A stretch of 26,265 bases of DNA, from the NCBI GenBank assembly GCA_018644745.1, contig JABGPX010000528.1:1-26265 (forward strand). The letters run 5' to 3'. The translations under genes and the position numbers were made by a program. The stretch comes from Spirochaetales bacterium (lineage in GTDB: Bacteria > Spirochaetota > Spirochaetia > ARS1246). A model generated the notes under the pieces. That model made no database searches, was not told where the DNA came from, and saw only the letters and a list, made by a program, of their open reading frames with translations. Positions 1 through 8,305 of this stretch are shown here, piece after piece. Position 1 is the first letter of the stretch, and each line of letters opens with the position of its first letter.

Positions 1-507
1 CAGAGGATGAATCTTTTCCAAAATATTAATTGGAATACGGTACTCTACCTGCCAGGTGACGGGTTCATTCATTTCCGGTTCCACAATCCTGGGCATCGTA
101 TGTGCGACCTCTATTTGCCTGATGTCGCTTTCGGAGATTACTGCTCGGTCCTTCCGAGGTTCAACCTGGAAATGAAAAAGCATGGTTCCTCCGCAGTTCA
201 TTTCGAGATTGAAGTAACCAGCTGCTGTATCAGTGCCCGGAGTAAAAAAGAACTCTACGCAGCTGTCGCGGCAGACGTTTCCCTGATGGCTGTCTGCAAC
301 TGCACGAACATACCGGTCATCGACCTTGAAAATCACATAAAGCGCTTCATCATCATAGGCTATCTTTGCCATGGTTCGAGGAAAATGCTCGGGAGTCCGG
401 CCCATATGGTTTTCAATTATAATAGCCGGAGCATTTTGCCACGACGGTTTGTCCCAAATTGCGTCAACCGCGGGTCGATTTGCCAGCTTCATTATTTTCA
501 AAGACAT
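1..507 (-). CDS. CBM9-like carbohydrate-binding protein (3' end outside window)
   Basis: Minus-strand reading frame of 169 codons, open from an ATG at 507 to the window edge, so the C-terminus is missing. The start is supported by AAAGGA at 518-523, ten bases upstream. The protein begins MSLKIMKLANRPAVDAIWDK and continues with a pattern typical of family 9 carbohydrate-binding-like (DOMON-type) domains: an early 'D..WdkpsW..a' segment, then 'AYDDEALYVIFKVDDRYVRA', then 'RDSCVEFFF.PG' and 'YFNLEMNCGG'. This is known from the family: such domains bind sugars and are found alone or fused to glycosidases in polysaccharide-utilising bacteria. There is no signal peptide, so it may be cytoplasmic. 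It is divergent from the phosphoesterase gene. The plus-strand frame over the same bases shows no recognisable protein. Confidence 0.75.
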   Translation of the reverse strand, partial: MSLKIMKLANRPAVDAIWDKPSWQNAPAIIIENHMGRTPEHFPRTMAKIAYDDEALYVIFKVDDRYVRAVADSHQGNVCRDSCVEFFFTPGTDTAAGYFNLEMNCGGTMLFHFQVEPRKDRAVISESDIRQIEVAHTMPRIVEPEMNEPVTWQVEYRIPINILEKIHPL

Positions 508-572
508 TCTTTTTTTATCCTTTCTATCTCGGTGACATACTATACCAAAACATCATGGACAGACAGGAGGGA

Positions 573-629
573 ATGGTAAAGAAGCAGAATCTTGCCTCAC
601 CCTGCGGTATGCGTTACTGTATTTTGTGA
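573..629 (+). CDS. Possible 18-codon leader peptide overlapping the phosphoesterase start
   Basis: A short frame MVKKQNLASPCGMRYCIL starts with ATG at 573, just two bases after a consensus AGGAGG (565-570). It ends with TGA at 627-629, overlapping the GTG start of the phosphoesterase at 626 (TTGTGA). The GTG itself has no Shine-Dalgarno sequence nearby, so translation of the enzyme could depend on ribosomes finishing the leader. The alternative is that a one-base frameshift separates a longer native N-terminus from the rest of the enzyme. The two-base spacing is short for efficient initiation, which lowers confidence. Confidence 0.35.
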   Translation: MVKKQNLASPCGMRYCIL

Positions 630-1711
630 GCAATAAAGTTTTCAATATCTGGGTTTTTGGTGATGCCCACGTGGGTACCGATCTCAAACGTGGTGTCGAG
701 AGTCTGGCCAACGCTTTGCGTGATTCCGAACAGGGCGGGACTGCGGGAGGTCCGCGATTTGATTGGGATATCGCCATCGATGTTGGGGATATGTCGGGCG
801 GTCAGTCTGTGCCCGAAGACTCGGAGGGTATCGAAGTCGTTCGTCAATTCGGAACGCTGCGTTATCACCCGCGGGAAGCCATCTACGGCGTATGCGGTAA
901 TCATGATCGCAGCGGTCTTACCGAGCCGCCAGCCCGGTGGTGGCGGATGTGGATTGATCCAATGGGTGATTCTCCCGAGACGTCGGATGTTGATAATTCT
1001 AAACGGCCTTTTCCTATTGAGGGTACCTGGGAGCGGTACCATTTCCGAGTCGGAAATCTTTTGTTTTTGATGATGAGCGACATAAATGAACCGACTCAAA
1101 AGATTGGCCGGGGAGATCTCGGAGGTAATCCCGGGGGAGTGGTGAGCGGTGAGACCTTTCAATGGTGGAAAGAGATGATAGAATCAAATTCGGATTCTAT
1201 TATTGTCAGCGTACATCACTACATGCTCAAAAACACTACTGTCGCGTCAGGAGATTGGGAGGGAATGAATAAGGACAGTGACGGGAACTGGATCAACGGC
1301 TATCATGGATACAAACCGGAAGGTACACCTATAGGAGCCTCCTATCTTTATTTTGTAGACAGCAAGCCTGACTCCGGCGCATTTGAGACGTATCTTCGGT
1401 TCAATCCGGAAGCTGTTGCGTTATGGCTTGGCGGGCATACTCATACTCATCCGGACAACACGCATGGCAACAAAGCAAAACTCGAGCAGAAGTGGGGAAC
1501 CTGGTTTCTCAACGCCGCCGCACTCACCCGCTATCATGTGAATGGTGACAGCCTGCCTCAAAGCTCGATGCTCACATTTACCGAAGGCAGCCCTGAGGTG
1601 ACAATTCGCTGCTATATGCACACTGATGAAATCCTGCCGCAGGGGTGGTACGAAAAAGCGGAGAATACTTTCACATTGGATCAATCATTTCAACAACAGA
1701 CGCAAAGCTGA
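626..1711 (+). CDS. Calcineurin-like metallophosphoesterase
   Basis: Cytoplasmic-looking 361-residue protein with the complete set of metallophosphoesterase motifs in order: D-x-H at 13-15 in VFGDAHVG, GD at 54-55 in DVGDMSGG, GNHD at 91-94, a His in VSVHHYM around 197-198, and GGHTHTH around 269-275. These residues hold a dinuclear metal centre in the calcineurin-like family, which cleaves phosphomonoesters or phosphodiesters. The substrate cannot be read from sequence. The neighbouring glycosidase and esterase genes suggest a carbohydrate-related target, but this is inference. No ATG exists at a sensible place, so GTG at 626 is taken as the start: the first beta strand (FNIWVFGD) begins four residues later. 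It lacks its own ribosome binding site and overlaps a short upstream frame. It converges on the glycosidase gene with a 13-base gap. Confidence 0.85.
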   Translation: MSNKVFNIWVFGDAHVGTDLKRGVESLANALRDSEQGGTAGGPRFDWDIAIDVGDMSGGQSVPEDSEGIEVVRQFGTLRYHPREAIYGVCGNHDRSGLTEPPARWWRMWIDPMGDSPETSDVDNSKRPFPIEGTWERYHFRVGNLLFLMMSDINEPTQKIGRGDLGGNPGGVVSGETFQWWKEMIESNSDSIIVSVHHYMLKNTTVASGDWEGMNKDSDGNWINGYHGYKPEGTPIGASYLYFVDSKPDSGAFETYLRFNPEAVALWLGGHTHTHPDNTHGNKAKLEQKWGTWFLNAAALTRYHVNGDSLPQSSMLTFTEGSPEVTIRCYMHTDEILPQGWYEKAENTFTLDQSFQQQTQS

Positions 1712-1724
1712 TTCCCGAGACGAT

Positions 1725-3308
1725 TCACGGTTTTATATAGATGACCCAATCATGGGCGTAAGGCGGAACCGGCGGTGTCCAAACTCCGGACTCGCCAGGG
1801 GTGTTCCTGCCGAGATCAATCTGCGTGCCTAGAATGGGGTTGAAATATCTGGCGTTGAAAGATTCGCCGGGAGAGAGCTCGAGGATTTCGGGCGGATTCC
1901 ACAGGCTTGCGACATAGATCAGCCGATGTCCGTCTGGGCCAATCGCGGCCATATTGCCGTCGAGATTATCCTCAGACCATTCATCAGACACCAATCCGCT
2001 TGCCGGCGCTAGCTGATGCCAGGGTATTGATCTGAGGAATTGGGCAGCGAATCCTACCTGGGTGCTTCCAGGCAGCTGCGCCGCTTCCCGCCATGGCGTG
2101 TCGCCCCAGCCGCGGCCGTGAGGAGACGGCCCGTGAGGCGACTCGACGGTATTTGCCTGCCAAATCCCGTTCGCACCGTATGTGAAACCCGCGGCTCCGG
2201 AAAGCACTGAATACCAAAACTGCCGCCGCTGAACATCCTGATGGCTTCCACCGAGAATTCCTTCGTAATTAGTCTCGCCGACAATAGTAGGCATTGCCGG
2301 TTCCCGAGAATATGAGTTTTTCACCCCGCGGACGGTTGACGGAATCGAGGCGTACCCGTCGTGCCCGGTCTGAAGCATGTCATAATCGATTACTGATTGG
2401 TCTGTCACCTGGTCTCTAGCTGAGTTTGTCGGATGCGCGGTTATCGGATTGTCATATGGATCGGTTTGCTGAATATAGCGAATTACCTCGGTCCATCCTT
2501 CGCGCTGCTGCTTTGTGTCAACCTCAGGAGTCTTCGAGAGATAGAACGGCATTGCCACCTCGCCAGCCGCACACCAAACTACCGGCAGGGAAGCATAACG
2601 AGCAATAAGATATCGCCAAAAGCGTTTGGTTTTTTCAATGCCGAAATCGAGTAGGTAGTATCCCCACATCGAAACGATAAACGGATGCAGACCTTTCTCA
2701 ATCAATCGCATTATTCGCTTATCCGCGTGGACAAAATACTCAGGCCGCACCCGCTCGAAATCAATTTCAAAGGGAAAGCCGTCCTCACCTTCTCCTCTCG
2801 GATCGAAAGCGGTCATGTCGGGTAAGGGTCCTGTAATGAGATGGATAGTATTGAATCCTTTCTTTACCCGATCATCCGCGAGAGTATCAAAGCCGTCCGG
2901 CCAATTTATACGTTTACAAAGCGCCATCCACCATGTGTCGCCCAGCCAGAAAAAAGGCTCACCGTTTTCATATTCGAAAAAGCGGCGATTTGCGCTGACC
3001 CGGAGGCGCTCCGGTATCGCTGACGGGGCGCTTCGATCATCATTGACCGTACATTCTTCTACTTGGTCATGGAGCCCTTCGTCATCCTGATTTGTGCATA
3101 CGGTACGCACGGCATAGCGGCCTGGTGACGCTTTGCCGACCCGGATCGTAAATCTGTTTCCCCCGGACCAGAAGCCGGGGATTTTTAGCTCCTGATTGTC
3201 CGGAAGTTGCACGATCCCGTCGATATCGACGTCGTTGTACGGGTCGCTGTAGTTAGTGCTTGATGTGAAATGCCATTCGATTAAGCCGTTGGATATGTTT
3301 GCTGACAT
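1725..3308 (-). CDS. GH140/apiosidase-like glycoside hydrolase (DUF5060 - DUF4038 type)
   Basis: The 527-residue protein has the layout of DUF5060 / DUF4038 (apiosidase-like) glycosidases. Residues about 5-90 form a beta-sandwich (IEWHFTSSTNY...GRYAVRTVC). From about 100 a TIM-barrel begins with RRFFEYENGEPFFWLGDTWW. A C-terminal beta domain runs from about 430 (GHRLIYVASLWNPPEILEL). Candidate catalytic acids are Glu250 in VVWCAAGE (acid/base, end of strand 4) and Glu345 in TIVGETNYEG (nucleophile, strand 7), as expected for clan GH-A barrels. Characterised GH140 members release apiose from rhamnogalacturonan II; whether this one does is unknown. No signal peptide is visible, so it probably acts on imported oligosaccharides. 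The start is supported by AGGA seven bases upstream. It lies downstream of the esterase gene on the same strand with a 74-base gap, likely one transcript. Confidence 0.85.
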   Translation of the reverse strand: MSANISNGLIEWHFTSSTNYSDPYNDVDIDGIVQLPDNQELKIPGFWSGGNRFTIRVGKASPGRYAVRTVCTNQDDEGLHDQVEECTVNDDRSAPSAIPERLRVSANRRFFEYENGEPFFWLGDTWWMALCKRINWPDGFDTLADDRVKKGFNTIHLITGPLPDMTAFDPRGEGEDGFPFEIDFERVRPEYFVHADKRIMRLIEKGLHPFIVSMWGYYLLDFGIEKTKRFWRYLIARYASLPVVWCAAGEVAMPFYLSKTPEVDTKQQREGWTEVIRYIQQTDPYDNPITAHPTNSARDQVTDQSVIDYDMLQTGHDGYASIPSTVRGVKNSYSREPAMPTIVGETNYEGILGGSHQDVQRRQFWYSVLSGAAGFTYGANGIWQANTVESPHGPSPHGRGWGDTPWREAAQLPGSTQVGFAAQFLRSIPWHQLAPASGLVSDEWSEDNLDGNMAAIGPDGHRLIYVASLWNPPEILELSPGESFNARYFNPILGTQIDLGRNTPGESGVWTPPVPPYAHDWVIYIKP

Positions 3309-3382
3309 TAGACGGTCCTGTTTCTCATTGATTTTCTCTCCTACTCAATTATCCCCAATTCTCTTGCATAGTTAAAGAGTTT

Positions 3383-4225
3383 CTATCCGGATTCGAGGTT
3401 TCGCGCCAGGAATCCCGACAGGCGTTCGTGGAGCGGGGTTTCAAATAGTTCTTTGTAGAATGAATGGCCCGCACCTTCGACGATAATCAATTCATGGGGC
3501 GCGCCTATATCCGCCAACCCCTTTGCGAAGAATTCGGATTCTTTGCAGGATATTATTGAATCTTCTGCGCCGTGCATGAGCAAGAGCGGCGGGCTCGCGG
3601 ATGAAGCATATTCAAGCGGTGATGCCGCGCGGTAGGCGTCAGGTTTTTCCGCTCTGGTTCCGCCGAGCATGAGCTCGAGCGCGGTCATCGCTAATACGTT
3701 ACAATCTGAATTGTCCAGCCAATGATGAATATCTCCGATTCCATAGAGAATAACCGCGCACCCAATTCGATGGTCGGTTTGAGATTCAGGCGGTGGGGGG
3801 CCAAACGCATTATCCGCGCACGCCAGGAGTGCGGCTAAATGGGCTCCAGCGCTGCCGCCGATCGCTCCGATGCGGCTTCCGTCGATGTGATACTTGTCGG
3901 CGTTATCACGAAGAAACGAGACCGCGCGGCGGCAATCCTGCAGATTGGTCGGCCATGCATCCTGGGGCGATACAAGCGAATCGATATCGATAAGTTTGTA
4001 ATCGATGCATGCGCATACGTATCCTTCAGCGGCGAGGGAAGACGCGATGGTTGTCTCCCTGATCAAGTCTTTGCTTTGGGTGAACCATCCTCCGCCGTGG
4101 ATGACCACAATTCCGGGGTATTTGACACCGTCAGCGGCCTGAGAAGGATAGTACAGATCGAGCTTCTCGCTTCTCTGCGGCCCGAGGTATTCAATATTTT
4201 TTTCGCACTCTATTTTGTATCTCAT
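3383..4225 (-). CDS. Alpha/beta-hydrolase esterase (BD-FAE / HSL-like)
   Basis: A 280-residue cytoplasmic alpha/beta-hydrolase. The oxyanion motif HGGGW is at 43-47, the nucleophile elbow GGSAGAH puts Ser125 at the centre, and Asp222 (HGAEDSI) and His254 (GAGHSFY) complete the triad. This arrangement is typical of carbohydrate-esterase-like and HSL-like carboxylesterases that remove acyl groups from sugars or small esters. The pairing with an apiosidase-like glycosidase downstream suggests deacylation of glycan side chains, but this is inference. A GGGAG element lies only two bases before the ATG, closer than usual. The gene is divergent from the PHP-domain gene, with 47 bases between start codons, so the two promoters must lie inside that gap or within the opposing genes. 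Confidence 0.88.
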   Translation of the reverse strand: MRYKIECEKNIEYLGPQRSEKLDLYYPSQAADGVKYPGIVVIHGGGWFTQSKDLIRETTIASSLAAEGYVCACIDYKLIDIDSLVSPQDAWPTNLQDCRRAVSFLRDNADKYHIDGSRIGAIGGSAGAHLAALLACADNAFGPPPPESQTDHRIGCAVILYGIGDIHHWLDNSDCNVLAMTALELMLGGTRAEKPDAYRAASPLEYASSASPPLLLMHGAEDSIISCKESEFFAKGLADIGAPHELIIVEGAGHSFYKELFETPLHERLSGFLARNLESG

Positions 4226-4272
4226 TGCTCCCTTCGCTTGTGCGGGAATCCGGATTCACCTATGATTCCTTC

Positions 4273-6528
4273 ATGGCATCAATAGTATTGGAAGACACAA
4301 AACGCAGTATACCAGCTACCGGTGTTGTGTATTACCCCACACTGGACCAGGATGGAGAGAACTTTTGTCTGGCATGGTCGGGTTATCTGCCCGACAAGGA
4401 ATTGCTTTTCGCTAAGGTCGGTGGTGACATTGTGGAGGTTTGCCGCGCGGATGCGATTGGACCGCCGTCGGTGGCTGGACGAGGCCGTAATGTGTGGGAA
4501 GTCACCTCCGCGGTCGTGCGTAATCATAGTCGGCTTGTAGAGCGCTATCTGATCAGAGACGGCCTGGTGCGGCCGCTGGCGGCACCTTTTCAAGAGAGAT
4601 TATCTGAATCCAAGATCGAAGAAGTAAAAACCTTCCGGCCTCGAACTGACTCCGGATCTCTTGATTCCTCGGACTGTACATATCTTGCGGTTACATCGAC
4701 GGGCTCGGGGAGACGCGTTGTTGAGCTTTTCTCCTGCACCGACGATGAATGCATGCCGCTCTTCGAGAGCCCGTCTCATCTTAAATGCTATCGGCCTTCA
4801 ATCTGCGTGCACGAGCATCAGCCGGTGGTGGCCTACGATGCCTGGGATGGTGAATCATACCAGATATATTCTCAGAGCCAATCAGGGATTACGCGGATTT
4901 CCGACGGCACCGGTTGGAACATTAATACAGATGTAATGGTTGATTCAAATGATACTCTTTGGGCGTGCTGGATTCATAATGTCGATGTAATAAGCTCATC
5001 CGGCGTTTATGATGGCCGCAATACAATACAGGTGACTCGACCGTCATTAGGGCAGAAGGCCATTCAGGACGTTGAAGATATCTCACACGGCCTTATCGAT
5101 ACGGATCCTGAGCCGCGGGGCGTCTGGGGATATCTGGGGCGGCGAAGACATCCGATGATGCTGCAGACATCTTCGGGATTGAAGCTTGTCTGGGAGCAGA
5201 AAAAGGAGCATGCCGGGCCTACCAGACGGAACACCGGCGTGCTTTGGATGTGGGATGTGGATAGCCGTCCGGGGACGAAACCTTCGGCGTTTTGTGATGA
5301 TGCATTGTGGTACCAGGTGCCGGAATCGAAACAGGTTCTTGGCGACGCATTCCCCGTGGCCTGTTTTCGGGGAATATATACCGATGATAGAACCATCTGC
5401 GCACAGACTATCGATTTAACCAAGCCGATAGCTACTCGGGAGCGGCTGCCGCTTTCATCATGGAAGGGCTGGCAAAATTTCACTCTTCCTGACACCGAGA
5501 TGACTGTTGAGGAGAGACCTCGGATTTCAACTCCCGATGGTGAGCTGTCGCTTTACTGGTTTGATCTTCATTGCCATACCGTGATGTCCGCTGACGCCGA
5601 AGGCGAAATCGATGAGTGCGTGCGGAGAGGAAGATATACTGGGTTATTGGATGGTGTCCTTGTTACCGATAACGATCATTATGTCGTTCCATTGAATCAT
5701 CATGAGTGGCGCGCGTCACAGGATGTTATGGAAGAACTGACCCAAGAGGGGCGCTTTGTTGCTCTTACCGGTTATGAATGGACCAGCAGGCCGATTATCG
5801 ACGGCTCGCAGATTATCGATCATCGATCGGTCATCCTTCCCGAAGGGGCGGGTGATATTGTTCGATGGAATGAAGTACACGGCGATATCGATACCTTGTA
5901 TGAGCATGTTCAGAACCGCGGAGGGCTTGTGCACGGCCATCACTCTGACTGGAATCTTTCCGGGCACGCTGTGGAGGCAAATATCGAAGCTTGCTCTTCT
6001 TGGGACCCATATCTCGAGATTGATCCGGGCCCCTTTCACAGGGAGCTTCGCCGGGGAAACAAGATCGGTCTAATCGGCGGCAGCGATGAGCATCGTCGAA
6101 ATCCGGGACTCGGCGGCGCGCTGACCGGGATCTGGGCAAAGGATCTTACCGTTGAATGTATTATTGAAGCATTGAAAAATCACCGGTGTTACGCAACTAT
6201 GGGCCGCAAAGTCACTCTTGATTTTCGAATCAATGACCAACCTATGGGTTCTGCTTTCACCGGGAAACTGTGCGTGATAACCGTCTCAGCTGATAGCCCG
6301 GTACCGATTGAGGCGGTAGAGTTGTATGAGGACGGCGAGATTATCCACACCTGGAATCCCGGAGAGCAAATCGCAGCTGTAGATCTTGAGTACCTGGTCC
6401 CGAAAGGCTGTCATTCCTACTACGTCAAGCTCATTCTTGACGGTCCTTTGCACCGCGGTTACCCTTCGAATATACAGCCTATGCGGGGTGCCCGTGTCTG
6501 GAGTTCGCCGATCTGGGGAGAATCATAA
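4273..6528 (+). CDS. PHP-domain metallohydrolase with long N-terminal beta-rich domain (CehA/McbA-like)
   Basis: 751 residues from the ATG at 4273. An upstream in-frame TTG at 4225 would overlap the divergent esterase start and is less likely. Residues 1 to about 420 are beta-rich with repeated 'VVAYDAWDGESYQIYSQS' and 'LWACWIHNVDV' type strands, resembling a propeller. From about 428 a PHP domain begins (FDLHCHTVMSADAEG, His433 and His435). It continues with VTDNDHY, HGHHSDWN (His554, His556, His557) and GGSDEHRRNPG (Asp605, His607), all expected metal ligands. The C-terminal 100 residues form a beta-sandwich. CehA/McbA family members are metal-dependent ester or carbamate hydrolases, but many relatives sit in glycan loci with unknown substrates. 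No signal peptide is seen. GGGGAG at its 3' end serves the next gene, so the two are co-transcribed. Confidence 0.82.
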   Translation: MASIVLEDTKRSIPATGVVYYPTLDQDGENFCLAWSGYLPDKELLFAKVGGDIVEVCRADAIGPPSVAGRGRNVWEVTSAVVRNHSRLVERYLIRDGLVRPLAAPFQERLSESKIEEVKTFRPRTDSGSLDSSDCTYLAVTSTGSGRRVVELFSCTDDECMPLFESPSHLKCYRPSICVHEHQPVVAYDAWDGESYQIYSQSQSGITRISDGTGWNINTDVMVDSNDTLWACWIHNVDVISSSGVYDGRNTIQVTRPSLGQKAIQDVEDISHGLIDTDPEPRGVWGYLGRRRHPMMLQTSSGLKLVWEQKKEHAGPTRRNTGVLWMWDVDSRPGTKPSAFCDDALWYQVPESKQVLGDAFPVACFRGIYTDDRTICAQTIDLTKPIATRERLPLSSWKGWQNFTLPDTEMTVEERPRISTPDGELSLYWFDLHCHTVMSADAEGEIDECVRRGRYTGLLDGVLVTDNDHYVVPLNHHEWRASQDVMEELTQEGRFVALTGYEWTSRPIIDGSQIIDHRSVILPEGAGDIVRWNEVHGDIDTLYEHVQNRGGLVHGHHSDWNLSGHAVEANIEACSSWDPYLEIDPGPFHRELRRGNKIGLIGGSDEHRRNPGLGGALTGIWAKDLTVECIIEALKNHRCYATMGRKVTLDFRINDQPMGSAFTGKLCVITVSADSPVPIEAVELYEDGEIIHTWNPGEQIAAVDLEYLVPKGCHSYYVKLILDGPLHRGYPSNIQPMRGARVWSSPIWGES

Positions 6529-6529
6529 A

Positions 6530-6847
6530 ATGAAAAACAGCAGGGATAATGTAATCGCGGCAATCGAGTTTGGTACCCCGGACCGGCTCCCGGTTGTGTT
6601 TGACGCTTTTGGTGTCTCGGACGTCCAGAGCGTGAGCTGGAATCAGATCGGCACCGGCGATTCAGAGAAGCGGCTCACCTACGACGAATGGAACTGCGGC
6701 TGGTCGCGTAGTGCTATGAAAAACATGGGTCAGGTTACGGTTCATCCTCTATATGACTGGTCGCAACTGCAAGGCTATTGCCGTTCCCCTTCGAAAAAAG
6801 CGAATTATGTTCGATGCTTTTCTAGAAGCGGATCGCTGGAAAAATAG
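6530..6847 (+). pseudogene. Truncated UroD-family (uroporphyrinogen decarboxylase-like / MtaA-like) remnant
   Basis: The 105-residue product starts MKNSRDNVIAAIEFGTPDRL and contains SVSWNQIGTG, YDEWNCGW, KNMGQVTVHPLYDW and QLQGY. These match the N-terminal quarter of UroD-like proteins of about 340-400 residues found in methyl-transfer and glycan contexts. After QLQGY similarity fades and the frame stops at 6847. The -1 frame over 6811-6854 reads MFDAFLEADRWKNRS then stop, which resembles the segment that should come next, so a frameshift near 6800 plus loss of about 230 codons is likely. The next gene begins nine bases after the stop. A good GGGGAG site precedes the ATG, so the short product may still be made. 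An alternative is a short functional protein, but it would lack the barrel. Confidence 0.72.
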
Positions 6848-6855
6848 GAGTTAGA

Positions 6856-8220
6856 ATGAAACAGAGAATAGTTCTTGTCGGAGCGGGGAGTGCTCAGTTC
6901 GGATATGGCATGCTTGGCGATATTATGCAGAGCCGCCAATTAGCCGGCTCGACCATCGTGCTGCATGACATAAACCCGGAGACGATGGGAGTGGTTGCGA
7001 CCACAGCAGAAGAGCTTATCTCTTCGCGAGACCTTCCGTTTACTATTGAGGCAACCACCGACCGGAAAGAAGCCCTCGAGGGCGCGGATTTTGTGATTAT
7101 CTCGATTGAAGTTGGTGACCGGTTTGCGTTGTGGGAAATGGACAGAACTATTCCCCAGCAGTACGGGATAACCCAGATCTATGGCGAGAACGGCGGCCCC
7201 GGCGGCGTCTTTCATTCTTTGAGGATTATTCCTCCAATTCTCGCGATCTGTGATGACGTTGAAGCGCTCTGCCCAAAGGCGACCGTATTCTGCTACTCAA
7301 ATCCGATGACAGCGATCTGTACTACGGTCAATCGAAGATATCCGGACATGCGGTTCTACGGAATGTGCCACGAGATAGCGTCTCTGAAGCGATATTTGCC
7401 CGATATTCTTGGAACTGAATTTGATAACTTGGACCTTACTGCCGGGGGACTCAATCACTTCAGCGTACTGTTAGAGGCGCGCTATCGGGATTCTCATAAA
7501 GATGCCTACCCGGATATCATAGAAAGAGCACCTGCTTTCTTTGAGCAGGAACCTGGATACAGCGATATCTGGAGGGAGCTCAAGGATAATCCTGACCTGG
7601 CTTTTACCGAAGGCTCCGAGCAAAGGGCGGCATTAAGTTCTCCCAAATGCGCGAAATCCTGGGCTGACAGAGGAGTATTCAAGCTTATTCTTGAAAAATT
7701 CGAGCTGCTCCCCGTAACTGTCGATAGTCATTTCGGCGAATATATCGGCTGGGCCCATGACGCGGCGGATCATCGTGGTATTCTTGATTTCCTGTCTTGG
7801 TACAAGCAGTACCTCGGCCATGTTCAGCCAAAGATAGAGCTCTCGCTCAACGAAAGGGTCGTGCCCATTATCGAAGGAATAATTACTGATTCGGGATACA
7901 CTGAGGCGGCGGTGAACTTACCTAATAGTGGATTATTCAAGGAGCTGCCGGATTTTGTCGCCGTGGAAATTCCCTGCAGAATCGACAAGCAAGGAATTCA
8001 TGGCCAAACCATGCCAGCGCTCCCGCCGGGATTCGCTGCGCTGCTTCGAAACTATACCGGCGTGTATGATCTCACAGCCGAGGCGATTTTGAACAAAAGT
8101 AAGAAGCTGGCGATTCAGGCGATGCTGGTAAATCCGGTTGTAAACGCGGTGAAAGAGATTGATGAGATGGTTGAGCTCATGATCGACTCGCAGAGAGAGT
8201 GGCTCGGATATCTTAAATAG
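6856..8220 (+). CDS. Family 4 glycoside hydrolase (NAD- and metal-dependent alpha-glycosidase)
   Basis: 454 residues, the usual size for GH4. The Rossmann motif GAGSAQFG is at 9-16, Asp38 follows the second strand (HDIN), NPM is at 149-151, Cys171-His172 is in GMCHEI, and His201 is in GGLNHFS. In GH4 the Cys and the later His bind the divalent metal; the enzyme oxidises C3 of the sugar with bound NAD, eliminates the aglycone and reduces the product again. This lets it cleave alpha- or beta-linked and phosphorylated or free sugars. The specificity here cannot be read; the long form with GGPGG looks like the alpha-glucosidase/alpha-galacturonidase branch. It is cytoplasmic. AGGAG six bases before the ATG overlaps the stop of the UroD remnant, so translation is well supported. 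Confidence 0.92.
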   Translation: MKQRIVLVGAGSAQFGYGMLGDIMQSRQLAGSTIVLHDINPETMGVVATTAEELISSRDLPFTIEATTDRKEALEGADFVIISIEVGDRFALWEMDRTIPQQYGITQIYGENGGPGGVFHSLRIIPPILAICDDVEALCPKATVFCYSNPMTAICTTVNRRYPDMRFYGMCHEIASLKRYLPDILGTEFDNLDLTAGGLNHFSVLLEARYRDSHKDAYPDIIERAPAFFEQEPGYSDIWRELKDNPDLAFTEGSEQRAALSSPKCAKSWADRGVFKLILEKFELLPVTVDSHFGEYIGWAHDAADHRGILDFLSWYKQYLGHVQPKIELSLNERVVPIIEGIITDSGYTEAAVNLPNSGLFKELPDFVAVEIPCRIDKQGIHGQTMPALPPGFAALLRNYTGVYDLTAEAILNKSKKLAIQAMLVNPVVNAVKEIDEMVELMIDSQREWLGYLK

Positions 8221-8231
8221 CAGGAACTCTG

Positions 8232-8260
8232 TTGCCCCGCCCAATGCTAATGATTATCTT
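8232..8260 (+). promoter_or_regulatory. Weak candidate promoter before the formaldehyde dehydrogenase gene
   Basis: TTGCCC at 8232-8237 and TATCTT at 8255-8260 are separated by 17 bases, each matching four of six consensus positions. The 85-base gap between the GH4 and dehydrogenase genes is the largest in this co-directional run, so an internal promoter is plausible. No operator-like repeat is visible. Confidence 0.25.
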
Positions 8261-8305
8261 TTATGTCATGTAAATGGAAAAATTATTAACAAGCGGAGGA
8301 GAACC

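Noticed and set aside
7..579. 190-codon plus-strand open frame
   Set aside because: No recognisable fold or ribosome site; the opposite strand encodes a clear CBM9-like protein over the same bases.
4225..4272. TTG start extending the PHP-domain gene upstream
   Set aside because: Rare start codon overlapping the first codon of the divergent esterase; no ribosome site, and the extra residues look random.
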